From Lentibacillus halodurans (lineage in GTDB: Bacteria > Bacillota > Bacilli > Bacillales > Amphibacillaceae), in NCBI RefSeq assembly GCF_900112045.1, contig NZ_FOJW01000008.1:124001-188000 (forward strand): a DNA stretch of 64,000 bases, in the 5' to 3' direction. Made by a program: the position numbers and the translations under genes. Positions 42,562 to 50,833 of this stretch are shown piece after piece (positions within the stretch are counted from its first letter, which is position 1; each line of letters opens with the position of its first letter). The notes under the pieces are model-generated. The model was not told the origin of the DNA. It saw only the letters and a program-made list of their open reading frames with translations, and made no database searches.

Positions 42562-43722
42562 CTAATTTTTTGATTTCGTTAGTCCTAATTGTTCCAGTAT
42601 CGTTTCAGTATGTTCACCTGCATCCGGCGGGTGACGGTTGACATTGGCCGGTGTCCGCGAAAGTTTCAGCGGACTGCCGATCATCTGGATACCCCCCGCT
42701 GTTGGATGTTCAGCATTGATGAACATATTCCGTTCGCTCAGCTGCGGGTCATTCGCCACCTCATCAATTGTTTGAATCGGCCCACATGGAATACTGTTTT
42801 CCTGGCATTTTTCCTGCCAATAAGCGGTTGGTTTAGTTGAGAACACCTTTTGAAGCAGCGGGATTAAGGCTTCCCGGTTCGCCACCCTGTCCGGATTTGT
42901 CTGAAAACGTTCATCTGATGCATATTCCGGCTTATCTAAAATCTTGCATAATCTGTTGAATTGATTGTCATTTCCTACAGCGATCACCATTTGACCGTCC
43001 ATTGTTGCAAATGTCTGGTACGGGACAATATTTGCGTGCTGATTTCCCAAGGCTGCAGGAATTTTTCCGGCCATCAGATAGTTGCTGCCGATATTGACAA
43101 GCGCACTAACAGCTGAATCATACAGAGAAAGATCGAGCTTTTGCCCCTTGCCTGATTGTGTCCGTTCGAGCAGTGCTCCCTGAATTCCGATACAGGCATA
43201 CAGACCGGTTAAAATATCCGTGATCGCCACGCCGACTTTCTGCGGGCCTGATTCGCTGTCACCGGTAATACTCATCAATCCGCTCATCGCCTGGATAATG
43301 AAATCATAGCCTGGCATATCCTTATATGGCCCTGTTTCGCCAAATCCCGTTATTGAGCAATAGACGATTCCGGGATTGATTTCGGATAACGTTTCATAAT
43401 CCAATCCGAGTCGTTGCATGGTTCCGGTTTTAAAATTATTGATGACCACATCGCTTTCACGTGCGAGCTCTTTGATTGCCTCAATGCCTTCCGGGGACTT
43501 GAGGTCTAACGTGATGCTTTTTTTGTTCCGGTTGGCCGAGAGATAATAGGCGCTGACACCATTTTGAAATGGCGGTCCCCATTTCCGTGTCTCATCACTG
43601 CCTCCTGGTGCTTCCACTTTAATAACCTCTGCACCAAGGTCACCAAGGATCATTGTGCAATACGGCCCGGCCAGCACGCGTGATAAATCGAGAATCTTGA
43701 TGTTTTCAAGTGCTCCAGCCAC
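42562..43722 (-). CDS. Class III CoA-transferase (CaiB/BaiF), proposed succinyl-CoA:glutarate CoA-transferase
   Basis: The start is the GTG at 43722 (MAGALENIKILDLSRVLAGPY), with AAAAGGAG upstream; 386 residues. Family III features: LDLSRVLAGPYCTMILGDLGAEVIKVE at the N-terminus, RNKKSITLDLKSPEG, NFKTGTMQRLGLDYE, GYDFIIQAMSGLMSITG and GKGQKLDLSLYDSAVS. Human SUGCT, which activates glutarate, is of this family. It heads the operon 11 bases before the acyl-CoA dehydrogenase. Substrate by context only. Confidence 0.85.
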   Translation of the reverse strand: MAGALENIKILDLSRVLAGPYCTMILGDLGAEVIKVEAPGGSDETRKWGPPFQNGVSAYYLSANRNKKSITLDLKSPEGIEAIKELARESDVVINNFKTGTMQRLGLDYETLSEINPGIVYCSITGFGETGPYKDMPGYDFIIQAMSGLMSITGDSESGPQKVGVAITDILTGLYACIGIQGALLERTQSGKGQKLDLSLYDSAVSALVNIGSNYLMAGKIPAALGNQHANIVPYQTFATMDGQMVIAVGNDNQFNRLCKILDKPEYASDERFQTNPDRVANREALIPLLQKVFSTKPTAYWQEKCQENSIPCGPIQTIDEVANDPQLSERNMFINAEHPTAGGIQMIGSPLKLSRTPANVNRHPPDAGEHTETILEQLGLTKSKN

Positions 43723-44164
43723 GTCATCACTCCTTTTACAACAATAAAGTGAAACTTCCGTCGTTTGGGGTTTTTTATTCCCCGCTGAGGTTAGTTGAAC
43801 CAAATCGATTTACGGGCATTTGCTTCCAATTACATTTCCTGATCTTTCCGGAAGTCTTGATATGGGAACTTAGCCTTCATGCGGAATAAAATAAGCCACT
43901 CCAAAAAGACCACAGAAAGAAAGCTGTAAGTCTATTTGAACTGGCTTTTATCTGTTGCATCAGAACTGGTATTGAACTGTTAACAGATTAGGCAGTTATC
44001 AACTTGTTATTTGGTACCAGAGATGTTTTATAAGGAAATCAATCCAATCGGCGATTTCCTTCAACATGACTTCTGCTTATGATGTATCATGCGTCATAGC
44101 GTGGAACCGCTTTAACATGATTAATTCTATTATATATTGTTCTGAAAAATTTGTAAACAACTAT
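43723..44164. other. Upstream region of the CoA-transferase operon
   Basis: Holds repeat B copy 3 next to the gene and a hairpin AAGGAAATC/GATTTCCTT (44033-44062) of unknown role. The promoter of the operon must lie here on the minus strand, but no convincing -35/-10 pair was picked. No gene. Confidence 0.5.
43745..43818 (-). repeat. Small intergenic repeat B, copy 3 (reverse)
   Basis: Plus strand reads TAAAGTGAAACTTCCGTCG, variable centre with TTTTTT, GCTGAGGTTAGTTGAACC, then AATCGATTTACGGGCA. Reverse orientation of the copies at 20.8 and 21.7 kb. Confidence 0.6.
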
Positions 44165-44518
44165 TTATTGTTCTGTTGTAAAGGTAGCTGTCACAACGTT
44201 TGACAGGTTAATAATATTAGTGATGTCATCAAACAGTTCTTTAATTTCAGGGTTTTGATTCACTTGCGCCATAACGTCATCATGGTGTGATTTGTTCCGA
44301 AATACGGACTGGCCGAAAAAAATCTCCTCATTCTTTTCCTTTTGGATCACATCAATCAATCCTTTGGCACCATAATTTCCATTGAGGTCTTCAGCACGAT
44401 AAGTGTTATCTTCCAGTGCCCCGTTTGACAAATAAATTTCACTAGCCTGACTGTTAATATTGGTAAATGTTTGAACATGTTCCTGTTTAACGCGATAAAG
44501 GTAAATGACTGTATACAT
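44165..44518 (-). CDS. DUF1428/YbaA-like protein
   Basis: 117 residues, MYTVIYLYRVKQEHVQTFTNINSQ..., then EIFFGQSVFRNKSHHDDVMAQVNQNPEIKELF. The ferredoxin-like fold, length and the 'VFRNKSHHDDV' segment fit DUF1428-type proteins, a small dimeric alpha-beta barrel family. No function is known. It stands alone with a reasonable GGAGAGGTGAT site. Confidence 0.55.
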   Translation of the reverse strand: MYTVIYLYRVKQEHVQTFTNINSQASEIYLSNGALEDNTYRAEDLNGNYGAKGLIDVIQKEKNEEIFFGQSVFRNKSHHDDVMAQVNQNPEIKELFDDITNIINLSNVVTATFTTEQ

Positions 44519-44741
44519 TTGATCACCTCTCCATCCTTACACTACTAATTCCATATAAGTTTGAAAAATCCTTTTTATAGGAGCTGATAATTTTTGGCAT
44601 TGTGGCAGACGTGCGAAAATATAAGGAGCAGGATCGGCAGGACAATCAACAGAAAAGCGTGAGAGAATCGACAGAAGAGAGTGGGAATCAACAGAAATCC
44701 TCATAACATATCGCATGCACGTCATTTCATCATCCTATGAA

Positions 44742-44778
44742 AAAACCGCGCTCCTTTTACGGAAAACGCGGTTTTCAA
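44742..44778 (-). terminator. Terminator of mreBH
   Basis: AAAACCGCG/CGCGGTTTT around a 16-base loop, T-run on both strands; 25 bases after the mreBH stop. Confidence 0.85.
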
Positions 44779-44802
44779 ATTTATTAGCCCAGACCAGGCA
44801 GG

Positions 44803-45810
44803 TTACTTCGCAGCTTTTTGCAATTTTGCAATCATCTTCAGTGAACGACCTGTTCCAATCGCTACTGATTCAAGCGGGCTTGGTGCAATGTGAACAGGGA
44901 CAAAAATTTCCTCTGAAAGCCAGTCCTTCAGACCGTTTAACATCGAGCCGCCGCCAGTAAGAACAATTCCGCGATCGACAATGTCGCCACTCAGTTCAGG
45001 CGGGCAGTTTTCCAGTGTTAATCGGATCGTTTCGAGGATCTGTTCGAGTGATTCTTTTAATGCGGTGTAAACCTCTCTTGAAGATACAGACACTGTTCTC
45101 GGTAATCCGGTTACCATATCACGCCCGCGGACATCCATGGATTCCTCGCTATGATTTTCATATGCATAACCAATTTCCATTTTAATATTTTCTGCGGTAC
45201 GTTCACCGATCAGGATATTGTATTTCTTCCGGATGTAATTGATGATTTCCTCATCCATTTTGTCGCCGCCGGAGCGAATGGAATTACAAGAAACGACACC
45301 GCCGAATGAAATAATTCCCACTTCGGAGGTCCCGCCGCCAATATCAACGATGACATTGGCAATTGGCTCATCAACCGGTAAATCTGCACCAATTGCAGCG
45401 GCTACAGGCTCTTCAATTAAATGGACATGTTTGGCTCCATAGCTGGTGACGGCATTGTGAATCGCACGCCGTTCTACTGTTGTGCTTCCGGATGGTGTGC
45501 AGACAACAACAGTCGGTTTTCGCATGGATAATCCCATTTTCCTGCTGACTTTTTTCAAGAATTCCTTCAGCATTTGGGCAGTGACATCATAATCCGCGAT
45601 AACCCCGTCTTTCAACGGGCGGATTGGGACAATATTCTGTGGCGTTTTGCCGACCATTTCCTTTGCTTCGGTTCCGACAGCTACAACATTTTTCGTATTT
45701 AAGTCAATGGCGACTACAGATGGTTCATTTAAAACAATTCCTTTTGATTTGGAATAAATCAATATATTGGCAGTACCCAGGTCAATTCCGATTTCTGCAG
45801 TTGATAACAT
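44803..45810 (-). CDS. mreBH: Rod-shape actin homologue MreBH
   Basis: The start at 45810 ([21 protein letters not shown]) has GGAGG upstream; 335 residues, as in Bacillus MreBH. Actin-fold ATP motifs: phosphate 1 IGIDLGTAN, phosphate 2 [19 protein letters not shown], adenosine [14 protein letters not shown]. The wording [30 protein letters not shown] and [14 protein letters not shown] is closer to MreBH than to MreB or Mbl. It forms membrane filaments that direct lateral wall synthesis and autolysin export. Monocistronic. Confidence 0.92.
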   Translation of the reverse strand: MLSTAEIGIDLGTANILIYSKSKGIVLNEPSVVAIDLNTKNVVAVGTEAKEMVGKTPQNIVPIRPLKDGVIADYDVTAQMLKEFLKKVSRKMGLSMRKPTVVVCTPSGSTTVERRAIHNAVTSYGAKHVHLIEEPVAAAIGADLPVDEPIANVIVDIGGGTSEVGIISFGGVVSCNSIRSGGDKMDEEIINYIRKKYNILIGERTAENIKMEIGYAYENHSEESMDVRGRDMVTGLPRTVSVSSREVYTALKESLEQILETIRLTLENCPPELSGDIVDRGIVLTGGGSMLNGLKDWLSEEIFVPVHIAPSPLESVAIGTGRSLKMIAKLQKAAK

Positions 45811-46444
45811 GTTAGTTCCTCCAATGATGTAATAAAATCGATTCAATTAATATAGGAATATACTTAAATTAAGTTATGATAGAAAAGTCCATATTTCACT
45901 ACTATACCTTTCTCTAATTTATCATAGTTTTTGGGGGTAGGAAATGACTTACAAATATTGTCTGGGATGAAACTTAATACACCACCGATACGTTACCTTT
46001 AGACAGCCGTCCGTAAGCCTCTCGCTTCAGGGTATGTGAATAAACAATACTTAGTCGGAAATAACAGACGTAATCTTTTAAATTGTGAGGCAGTCAGACT
46101 AGGAGCGACCACCATTCTTCGACATGGACGATTATACGTCTTCTTCATTTGAAACGATAATCTATGAAAATTCAAGTAACATTTCGTTTACAATTTACGG
46201 TGGATTGTAATATAGAAGCGTAATTTGAACAGGTGTCAATAGATATTTCGTTGTAAATTTTACCACTGTATTAAAACTTTTCCTGTAATTCTTTTAGCAT
46301 AAAAAAATCGATAGCCTGATATTGAGCCATTTTCTGAAAAATCTATGAGAAATATGGTCATTTGGAAACCGATGCCAACTATATTACAAAAAAAGCATGG
46401 TATGATGATTTTGCAAATTAAAAAACACAGGAGAGGTGACATCA
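45811..46444. other. Intergenic region between divergent mreBH and the CAP-protein gene
   Basis: 634 bases without a recognisable gene. It is AT-rich near both ends, with a slightly GC-richer centre (45990-46150) that may be a decayed sequence. Promoters for both flanking genes must lie here but were not resolved. Confidence 0.45.
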
Positions 46445-47398
46445 ATGTTTAACAAAATAGTGGCCGGTTCAATGACCGCAGCACTGTTATTTGGCGGAGC
46501 ATTTCAAACAACTGCAGACGCATCTGCAAACGCAGATAATTCTCAGAGTCAATCATATCAGCAACAAGTATATTATTCTATTAACGGGAATGAATGGACT
46601 GAATTATCATCTGATCAGTTCAGTAACCACTTAAATAAATACTTCCCGCAAATTAATTGGAATTGGGACAAGCAACAAAATAATGAAGAGCAACAAAAAC
46701 AGGAAGAGCCAAAGCAAAATAATGAAGAGCAACAAAAACAGGAAGAGCCAAAGCAAAATAATGAAGAGCAACAAAACCAGGAAGAGCCAAAGCAAAATAA
46801 TGAAGAGCAACAAAAACAGGAAGAGTCAAATCAGGATCAACCTGAACAAAACCAGGAACAGCCTGAAAACAATGACAACTCTGAACAACAGCAAGATCAA
46901 TCAGAACAACAAGAGACAGATAAACAAGAAGAACAGCCAGCTGAACAGCCGGAAGCTCAGACACCACAGCAGCCAGCTGAAGGGCAGCAAGAACAGCAAA
47001 ATCAATCACAGTCACAGCAGCTGAATGAATTTGAACAGCAAGTGGTGGAACTGACAAACGAGGAACGGACTGCACAAGGTCTGGAGCCACTTGAAGTCGA
47101 TACGGAATTAAGTAAAGTGGCACGTGAGAAGTCACGTGATATGGCGGAGAATAACTATTTCTCCCACGACAGCCCGAACTATGGCTCACCATTTGATATG
47201 ATGAAACAGTATGGCATTTCATATCAAACCGCCGGTGAAAATATTGCCAAAGGTCAGCAAACACCAGAGCAAGTTGTAAACGGGTGGATGGAGAGTGAAG
47301 GCCACCGTGAAAACATCATGAATCCGAACTTCACGCATATCGGTGTCGGCTATGTAGAACAAGGCAACCACTGGACACAACAATTTATTGGTAAGTAA
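46445..47398 (+). CDS. Secreted CAP/SCP-domain protein with Gln/Glu-rich repeat linker (YkwD-like)
   Basis: The start at 46445 follows GGAGAGGTGAC; 317 residues. There is a signal peptide MFNKIVAGSMTAALLFGGAF with likely cleavage near TTADASA. After ~50 residues comes a low-complexity linker (~78-195) of Q, E, N and P, including four 13-residue repeats (QNNEEQQKQEEPK). The C-terminal ~120 residues are a CAP domain: FEQQVVELTNEERTAQGLEPL, ARDMA-like REKSRDMAENNYFSHDSPN, GENIAKGQQTPEQVVNGWM and GHRENIMNPNFTHIGVGY. Bacterial CAP proteins are extracellular; the role is not settled. Confidence 0.9.
   Translation: MFNKIVAGSMTAALLFGGAFQTTADASANADNSQSQSYQQQVYYSINGNEWTELSSDQFSNHLNKYFPQINWNWDKQQNNEEQQKQEEPKQNNEEQQKQEEPKQNNEEQQNQEEPKQNNEEQQKQEESNQDQPEQNQEQPENNDNSEQQQDQSEQQETDKQEEQPAEQPEAQTPQQPAEGQQEQQNQSQSQQLNEFEQQVVELTNEERTAQGLEPLEVDTELSKVAREKSRDMAENNYFSHDSPNYGSPFDMMKQYGISYQTAGENIAKGQQTPEQVVNGWMESEGHRENIMNPNFTHIGVGYVEQGNHWTQQFIGK
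46676..46831 (+). repeat. Four tandem 39-bp coding repeats
   Basis: Near-perfect units at 46676-46714, 46715-46753, 46754-46792 and 46793-46831, each encoding QNNEEQQKQEEPK with one or two changes in units 3 and 4. They lie in the linker of the CAP protein and are long enough and alike enough to vary in number by slippage or recombination. Confidence 0.9.
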
Positions 47399-47474
47399 AG
47401 CGAAACTTCATTCAGCAGAGTGCTTTTTTCTGCTGAACGTTAGTTGAGCCGAATCGGACATTTATGGGCAGTTA
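47396..47474 (-). repeat. Small intergenic repeat B, copy 4 (reverse)
   Basis: TAAAGCGAAACTTCATTCAG then CAGAGTGCTTTTTTCTGCTG, then AACGTTAGTTGAGCCGAATC and GGACATTTATGGGCAGTTA. TTCAGCAG/CTGCTGAA forms a hairpin. It overlaps the stop codon of the CAP gene and may act as its transcript end. Confidence 0.7.
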
Positions 47475-47524
47475 ACCCCCGTTTTTGGGGGATTACTTCC
47501 CATTATATGCGGGTAAATAGGATG

Positions 47525-47562
47525 AACAAAGGGACTGATCTAATGGGTCAGTCCCTTTGTTT
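47525..47562 (-). terminator. Terminator overlapping the stop codon of the MFS gene
   Basis: AACAAAGGGACTGA/TCAGTCCCTTTGTT, 14-bp arms. The MFS stop codon (47548-47550) is inside one arm. Confidence 0.7.
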
Positions 47563-48708
47563 TGTCATTTTCCCCTGTCCATACATCGAAATCAGTGCCG
47601 CTCCAATTGAAAGAATGACAAACAGTCCACCAATCGTTGCATTTTGTTCAACAGAAGCACGCTCAACGACCAGCCCGCCGATTAGTGACCCAAAGGCAAT
47701 GCCGAGATGAAGTGCCGAGTTGTTCAAACTTTGCTGGATATCTGATGTTTCGGGTGACAGGCTAATTAGATAACTTTGCGTGGCCGGCGCCAATGTCCAG
47801 CTTAACATGCCCCAAATGACCAAGATCATAAGGAATAGTGGCAGTGCAAATGTCGTATACGGTATGGCAAACATCACCAGCCCAAACAGAATGGTGGTGG
47901 CTATAATCGTATTCTTTGCGCCCCAAATATCCGAGAGCGTACCGCCAATTCCGCCTCCGCTTACTGCCGCAATACCGAAAATCATATAAATGATACTGAC
48001 CCAGGCACCATCCACACCTAAAGCCGTTTTGGCAAAAGGCGTCAGATACGCATATAGGATCGTATGCCCTGTCAAAAACAGAAAGGTGATGGTTTGTCCA
48101 AAAAATACTCCCCTGCTTTTCAATGTCGCCAGCTGTCGTTTGATCGGACTGGATGGCTTTGGTTCAACATGCCCCATCAGAAAAAACACACCAACCATGG
48201 ATAAGACAGTCAAAATTGAAATGAGTATGAACGGTGCGCGCCATCCAAAGGCATTGCCCAGCAGCAAACCGACAGGAAGGCCAAGCACAATCGATGCACT
48301 GACACCCATAGAAACAATCCCGATAGCACGGCCGCGGTATTTCGGATGAACAATTGATGGTGCGATCGTGAGACACAAAATAATCAGCAGAGATCCGCTC
48401 AGGGCGGAGATCACTCTTCCAATGAAGACCACAGTATATGTCGGACTGAACACGGTTACCAGATTTCCAGCAAGAAATACGGCAAGTGAAATGAGTGTCA
48501 GCCGCTTCCGTTCAATACTCGATGTAAGGATCAGCAAAACTGGTGCTCCGACCGCAAAAATCAGGGAAAATATCGTGATCAGAAAGCCAACCTGACCAAG
48601 GTTCACATCTAAATCTTCTGCCATCAAATCCAGTATTCCGCCTATAATCAATTCGACCATCCCGACAACGAACGCGACGACCATTAAAAAGTAAACACGT
48701 TTATTCAT
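47548..48708 (-). CDS. MFS transporter, DHA1 family (PbuE/YbcL-like)
   Basis: 386 residues, 12 membrane helices. It has the DHA1 features of Bacillus PbuE (YdhL): VGMVELIIGGILDLMAEDLDV at the start, ERKRLTLISLAVFLAGNLV, ISALSGSLLIILCLTIAPSIVHPKYRGRAIGIVSMG (motif C region), WGMLSWTLAPATQSYLISLSPETSDIQQSLNNSALHLGIAFGS. PbuE exports purine bases and nucleosides; related proteins export arabinose or drugs, so the substrate is open. Monocistronic, ending in a terminator that overlaps its stop codon. Confidence 0.87.
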   Translation of the reverse strand: MNKRVYFLMVVAFVVGMVELIIGGILDLMAEDLDVNLGQVGFLITIFSLIFAVGAPVLLILTSSIERKRLTLISLAVFLAGNLVTVFSPTYTVVFIGRVISALSGSLLIILCLTIAPSIVHPKYRGRAIGIVSMGVSASIVLGLPVGLLLGNAFGWRAPFILISILTVLSMVGVFFLMGHVEPKPSSPIKRQLATLKSRGVFFGQTITFLFLTGHTILYAYLTPFAKTALGVDGAWVSIIYMIFGIAAVSGGGIGGTLSDIWGAKNTIIATTILFGLVMFAIPYTTFALPLFLMILVIWGMLSWTLAPATQSYLISLSPETSDIQQSLNNSALHLGIAFGSLIGGLVVERASVEQNATIGGLFVILSIGAALISMYGQGKMTKQRD

Positions 48709-48848
48709 GTTATGACGCCTTTCTCAATAAGCTCGAAACTTAATCGTACTCCCAATCATATTAAAACACAAGAGGATGAAACATGTTTGGAATATTATCG
48801 TTGTTTGGACAGCATGCTTCGTTTCTTTTCACAATTCTCTATCAACGG

Positions 48849-48885
48849 TATAATGAAAGGGAAAATAGGGGGAATGTTAAAGGAG
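48849..48885 (+). promoter_or_regulatory. TATAAT box and ribosome site of the acyltransferase gene
   Basis: TATAAT at 48849-48854 and AAAGGAG at 48879-48885. The only in-frame codon at normal spacing from this ribosome site is ATT at 48893; the next in-frame TTG is at 48938. Confidence 0.5.
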
Positions 48886-48892
48886 TCTTCAA

Positions 48893-49645
48893 ATTTACTT
48901 ATATGCGGGTATACTGATCATCGGGGCCGGTTTTAAATTGCTGCACGTCAAAAGGAGACGTCATCAGCCAGGAACGTCCCTCACTATGGAACAAATTTTT
49001 GTGACCCCAAAAGACGTTTCACAAAAAATCATTCAAAAGACGAACTCCGACGTTCATGTGAGCGGCAGGGAGAAATTACCGGACGGACCTGTATTGATTG
49101 TTGCCAATCATCAGGGGTTGTTTGACATTTTAACGTTGCTCGGTCATTTAGAAAAGCCGATTGGGTTTATTGCCAAAAAAGAAATCAAAAAACTGCCGAT
49201 TGTAAGCAATTGGATGAAGCAGTTGAATTGTGTATTTATTGATCGGAGCGACCGGCGTCAATCGGTCGAAGCCATCAATCAGGGAATAGCCAATTTGAAA
49301 GAAGGGCGCTCTATCGTTATTTTCCCCGAAGGCACAAGAGGTAAAGGGAGCAAGCTTAACTCCTTTAAATCCGGTGGCCTTAAATTGGCGACCAAGGCAA
49401 ATGTACCGATCGTACCTGTTGCGATTAACGGGACGTATCAACTGCTTGAGTCAGGTAAGGGGTGTATCGGAACTTCAACGATAACGCTAACCGTAATTGA
49501 TCCGATTTATCCCGACGAGTATGAAGATAAAACGCATCGTGAACTGGCTGCAGAAATTCAGGGGATCATTGAAAATGCACTTGATTCAAATGCAACTGCC
49601 AGGCGCCTTGAAAATTCCTGTCAAACAACGCCAATCACAGAGTAA
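48893..49645 (+). CDS. plsC: 1-Acyl-sn-glycerol-3-phosphate acyltransferase (PlsC-like), probable ATT start
   Basis: The frame upstream of the TTG at 48938 still reads as protein: a hydrophobic helix YLYAGILIIGAGFKLLHVKR, as expected for the N-terminal anchor of PlsC. AAAGGAG is 7 bases before an ATT codon at 48893, so ATT is the proposed start (250 residues). Catalytic motifs are NHQGLFD (usual NHxxxxD) and FPEGTRGKGSKLNSFKSGG, with PIVPVAINGTY further on. It transfers the second acyl chain in phosphatidic acid synthesis. The alternatives are the TTG at 48938 with loss of the anchor, or a sequencing error. Confidence 0.85.
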   Translation: MYLYAGILIIGAGFKLLHVKRRRHQPGTSLTMEQIFVTPKDVSQKIIQKTNSDVHVSGREKLPDGPVLIVANHQGLFDILTLLGHLEKPIGFIAKKEIKKLPIVSNWMKQLNCVFIDRSDRRQSVEAINQGIANLKEGRSIVIFPEGTRGKGSKLNSFKSGGLKLATKANVPIVPVAINGTYQLLESGKGCIGTSTITLTVIDPIYPDEYEDKTHRELAAEIQGIIENALDSNATARRLENSCQTTPITE

Positions 49646-49717
49646 GCATTTCCGTTTTTTCAGAAGAAGGTAATGGGATTTGGACATCATATTTTTTGAA
49701 ATAAATCATGAAGAATT

Positions 49718-49745
49718 CCTCATATAGGCATACTACTATATGAGG
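49718..49745 (+). promoter_or_regulatory. Hairpin covering the glutaminase ribosome site
   Basis: CCTCATATAG (49718-49727) and CTATATGAGG (49736-49745) are perfect 10-bp arms. The GAGGTGAT ribosome site is in the right arm, 8 bases before the ATG. It could control translation or be a DNA operator. Confidence 0.55.
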
Positions 49746-49752
49746 TGATCGT

Positions 49753-50748
49753 ATGGTACAAGGAGCAGTGAACTGGAATACCGGACAGACACAGGAGTGG
49801 CTGCAAGCATATGTTGATGACTGGGTAGCCTTTTACCGGAAACAGACCAGTGATGGCGAAGTTGCATCCTACATTCCGATTTTAGCAGAGGCTGATCAGG
49901 ATGATTTGGGTATTGCGATCATTGGTAAAAACGGGTTGACGGTGCGTTCGGGTGATACAGATATACCTTTTACACTGCAAAGCATTTCCAAAGTCATCAG
50001 TTTTATTGTTGCCTGTATGGAGCGGGGTGTGTCGTATATGCTGCAAAGAGTTGATGTGGAGCCAACTGGAGAGGCATTCAATTCCATCATGCATCTCGAA
50101 ATGAAACCGGTCAAAAAGCCATTTAATCCGTTTAATAATGCTGGAGCGATAACCGTGACGTCTGCCTTGCCGGGGAAAACATCGGATCAGCGACTCGAAC
50201 CCGTGTTCAAACTACTTGAGAAGATGCTGGGCTACCGTCCCGAGTTGAATGTTGATGTATATAAGTCGGAGCAGGATTCATCAACACGAAACCGGGCAAT
50301 CGGGTATTATTTATTGGAAATGGATTTTTTGGAGTCGGATTTGGACGTCACATTGGAAACATATATCAAGCAATGTTCAATTGAAGTGACGATAGATGAT
50401 TTGGCCCAGATTGGCATCATTCTCGCCAATGATGGAATGGATCTGAAAACCGGCGCAGAAATAATCCCAAGGCAAGTGGCACGGATAAGCAAAGTACTCA
50501 TGCTGACATGCGGGATGTATGATGCGTCGGGAAAATTTGCCACCTATGTAGGAATTCCAGCAAAAAGTGGCGTGTCCGGCGGCATTTTAGCGGCGGTGCC
50601 ACCAAGAGTCCGGGATGAAGCGATGCCCTTTACAGACGGCTGCGGAATTGGCGTTTATGGTCCCGCCCTGGGAGACAAAGGAAATAGTATTGCCGGCATT
50701 CGTCTGCTTCGGCATATTGCCAAACAATGGGATTTAAGCATATTTTAA
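49753..50748 (+). CDS. glsA: Glutaminase
   Basis: 331 residues, serine-dependent beta-lactamase-like fold. Motifs: active-site Ser in TLQSISKVISF (~75-80; SxxK), MKPVKKPFNPFNNAGAI (~110-126), the Tyr and Asn positions in GYYLLEMDFLESDLDVTLETYIKQCSIEVT, and KSGVSGGILAAVPPR (~275). It hydrolyses glutamine to glutamate and ammonia. Its ribosome site is in a hairpin. Monocistronic. Confidence 0.94.
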   Translation: MVQGAVNWNTGQTQEWLQAYVDDWVAFYRKQTSDGEVASYIPILAEADQDDLGIAIIGKNGLTVRSGDTDIPFTLQSISKVISFIVACMERGVSYMLQRVDVEPTGEAFNSIMHLEMKPVKKPFNPFNNAGAITVTSALPGKTSDQRLEPVFKLLEKMLGYRPELNVDVYKSEQDSSTRNRAIGYYLLEMDFLESDLDVTLETYIKQCSIEVTIDDLAQIGIILANDGMDLKTGAEIIPRQVARISKVLMLTCGMYDASGKFATYVGIPAKSGVSGGILAAVPPRVRDEAMPFTDGCGIGVYGPALGDKGNSIAGIRLLRHIAKQWDLSIF

Positions 50749-50833
50749 ATGATACCTCCAATCCGGCCTTTCACGTCTGACTCTGGAATGAGTCGGATGC
50801 CGAACTTTTCTATAATAGGAGAGGAGTGAAACT

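Noticed and set aside
46676-46831. Possible CRISPR-like regular repeats
   Set aside because: Units are contiguous without spacers and are in frame in a secreted protein gene.
46653-47264. 203-codon minus-strand frame across the CAP gene
   Set aside because: A shadow of the repetitive Gln/Glu-rich coding sequence; the plus frame has signal peptide, domain and ribosome site.
50749-50833. LexA box before the YedK-type gene
   Set aside because: GCCGAACTTTTC has only the left half of the operator.
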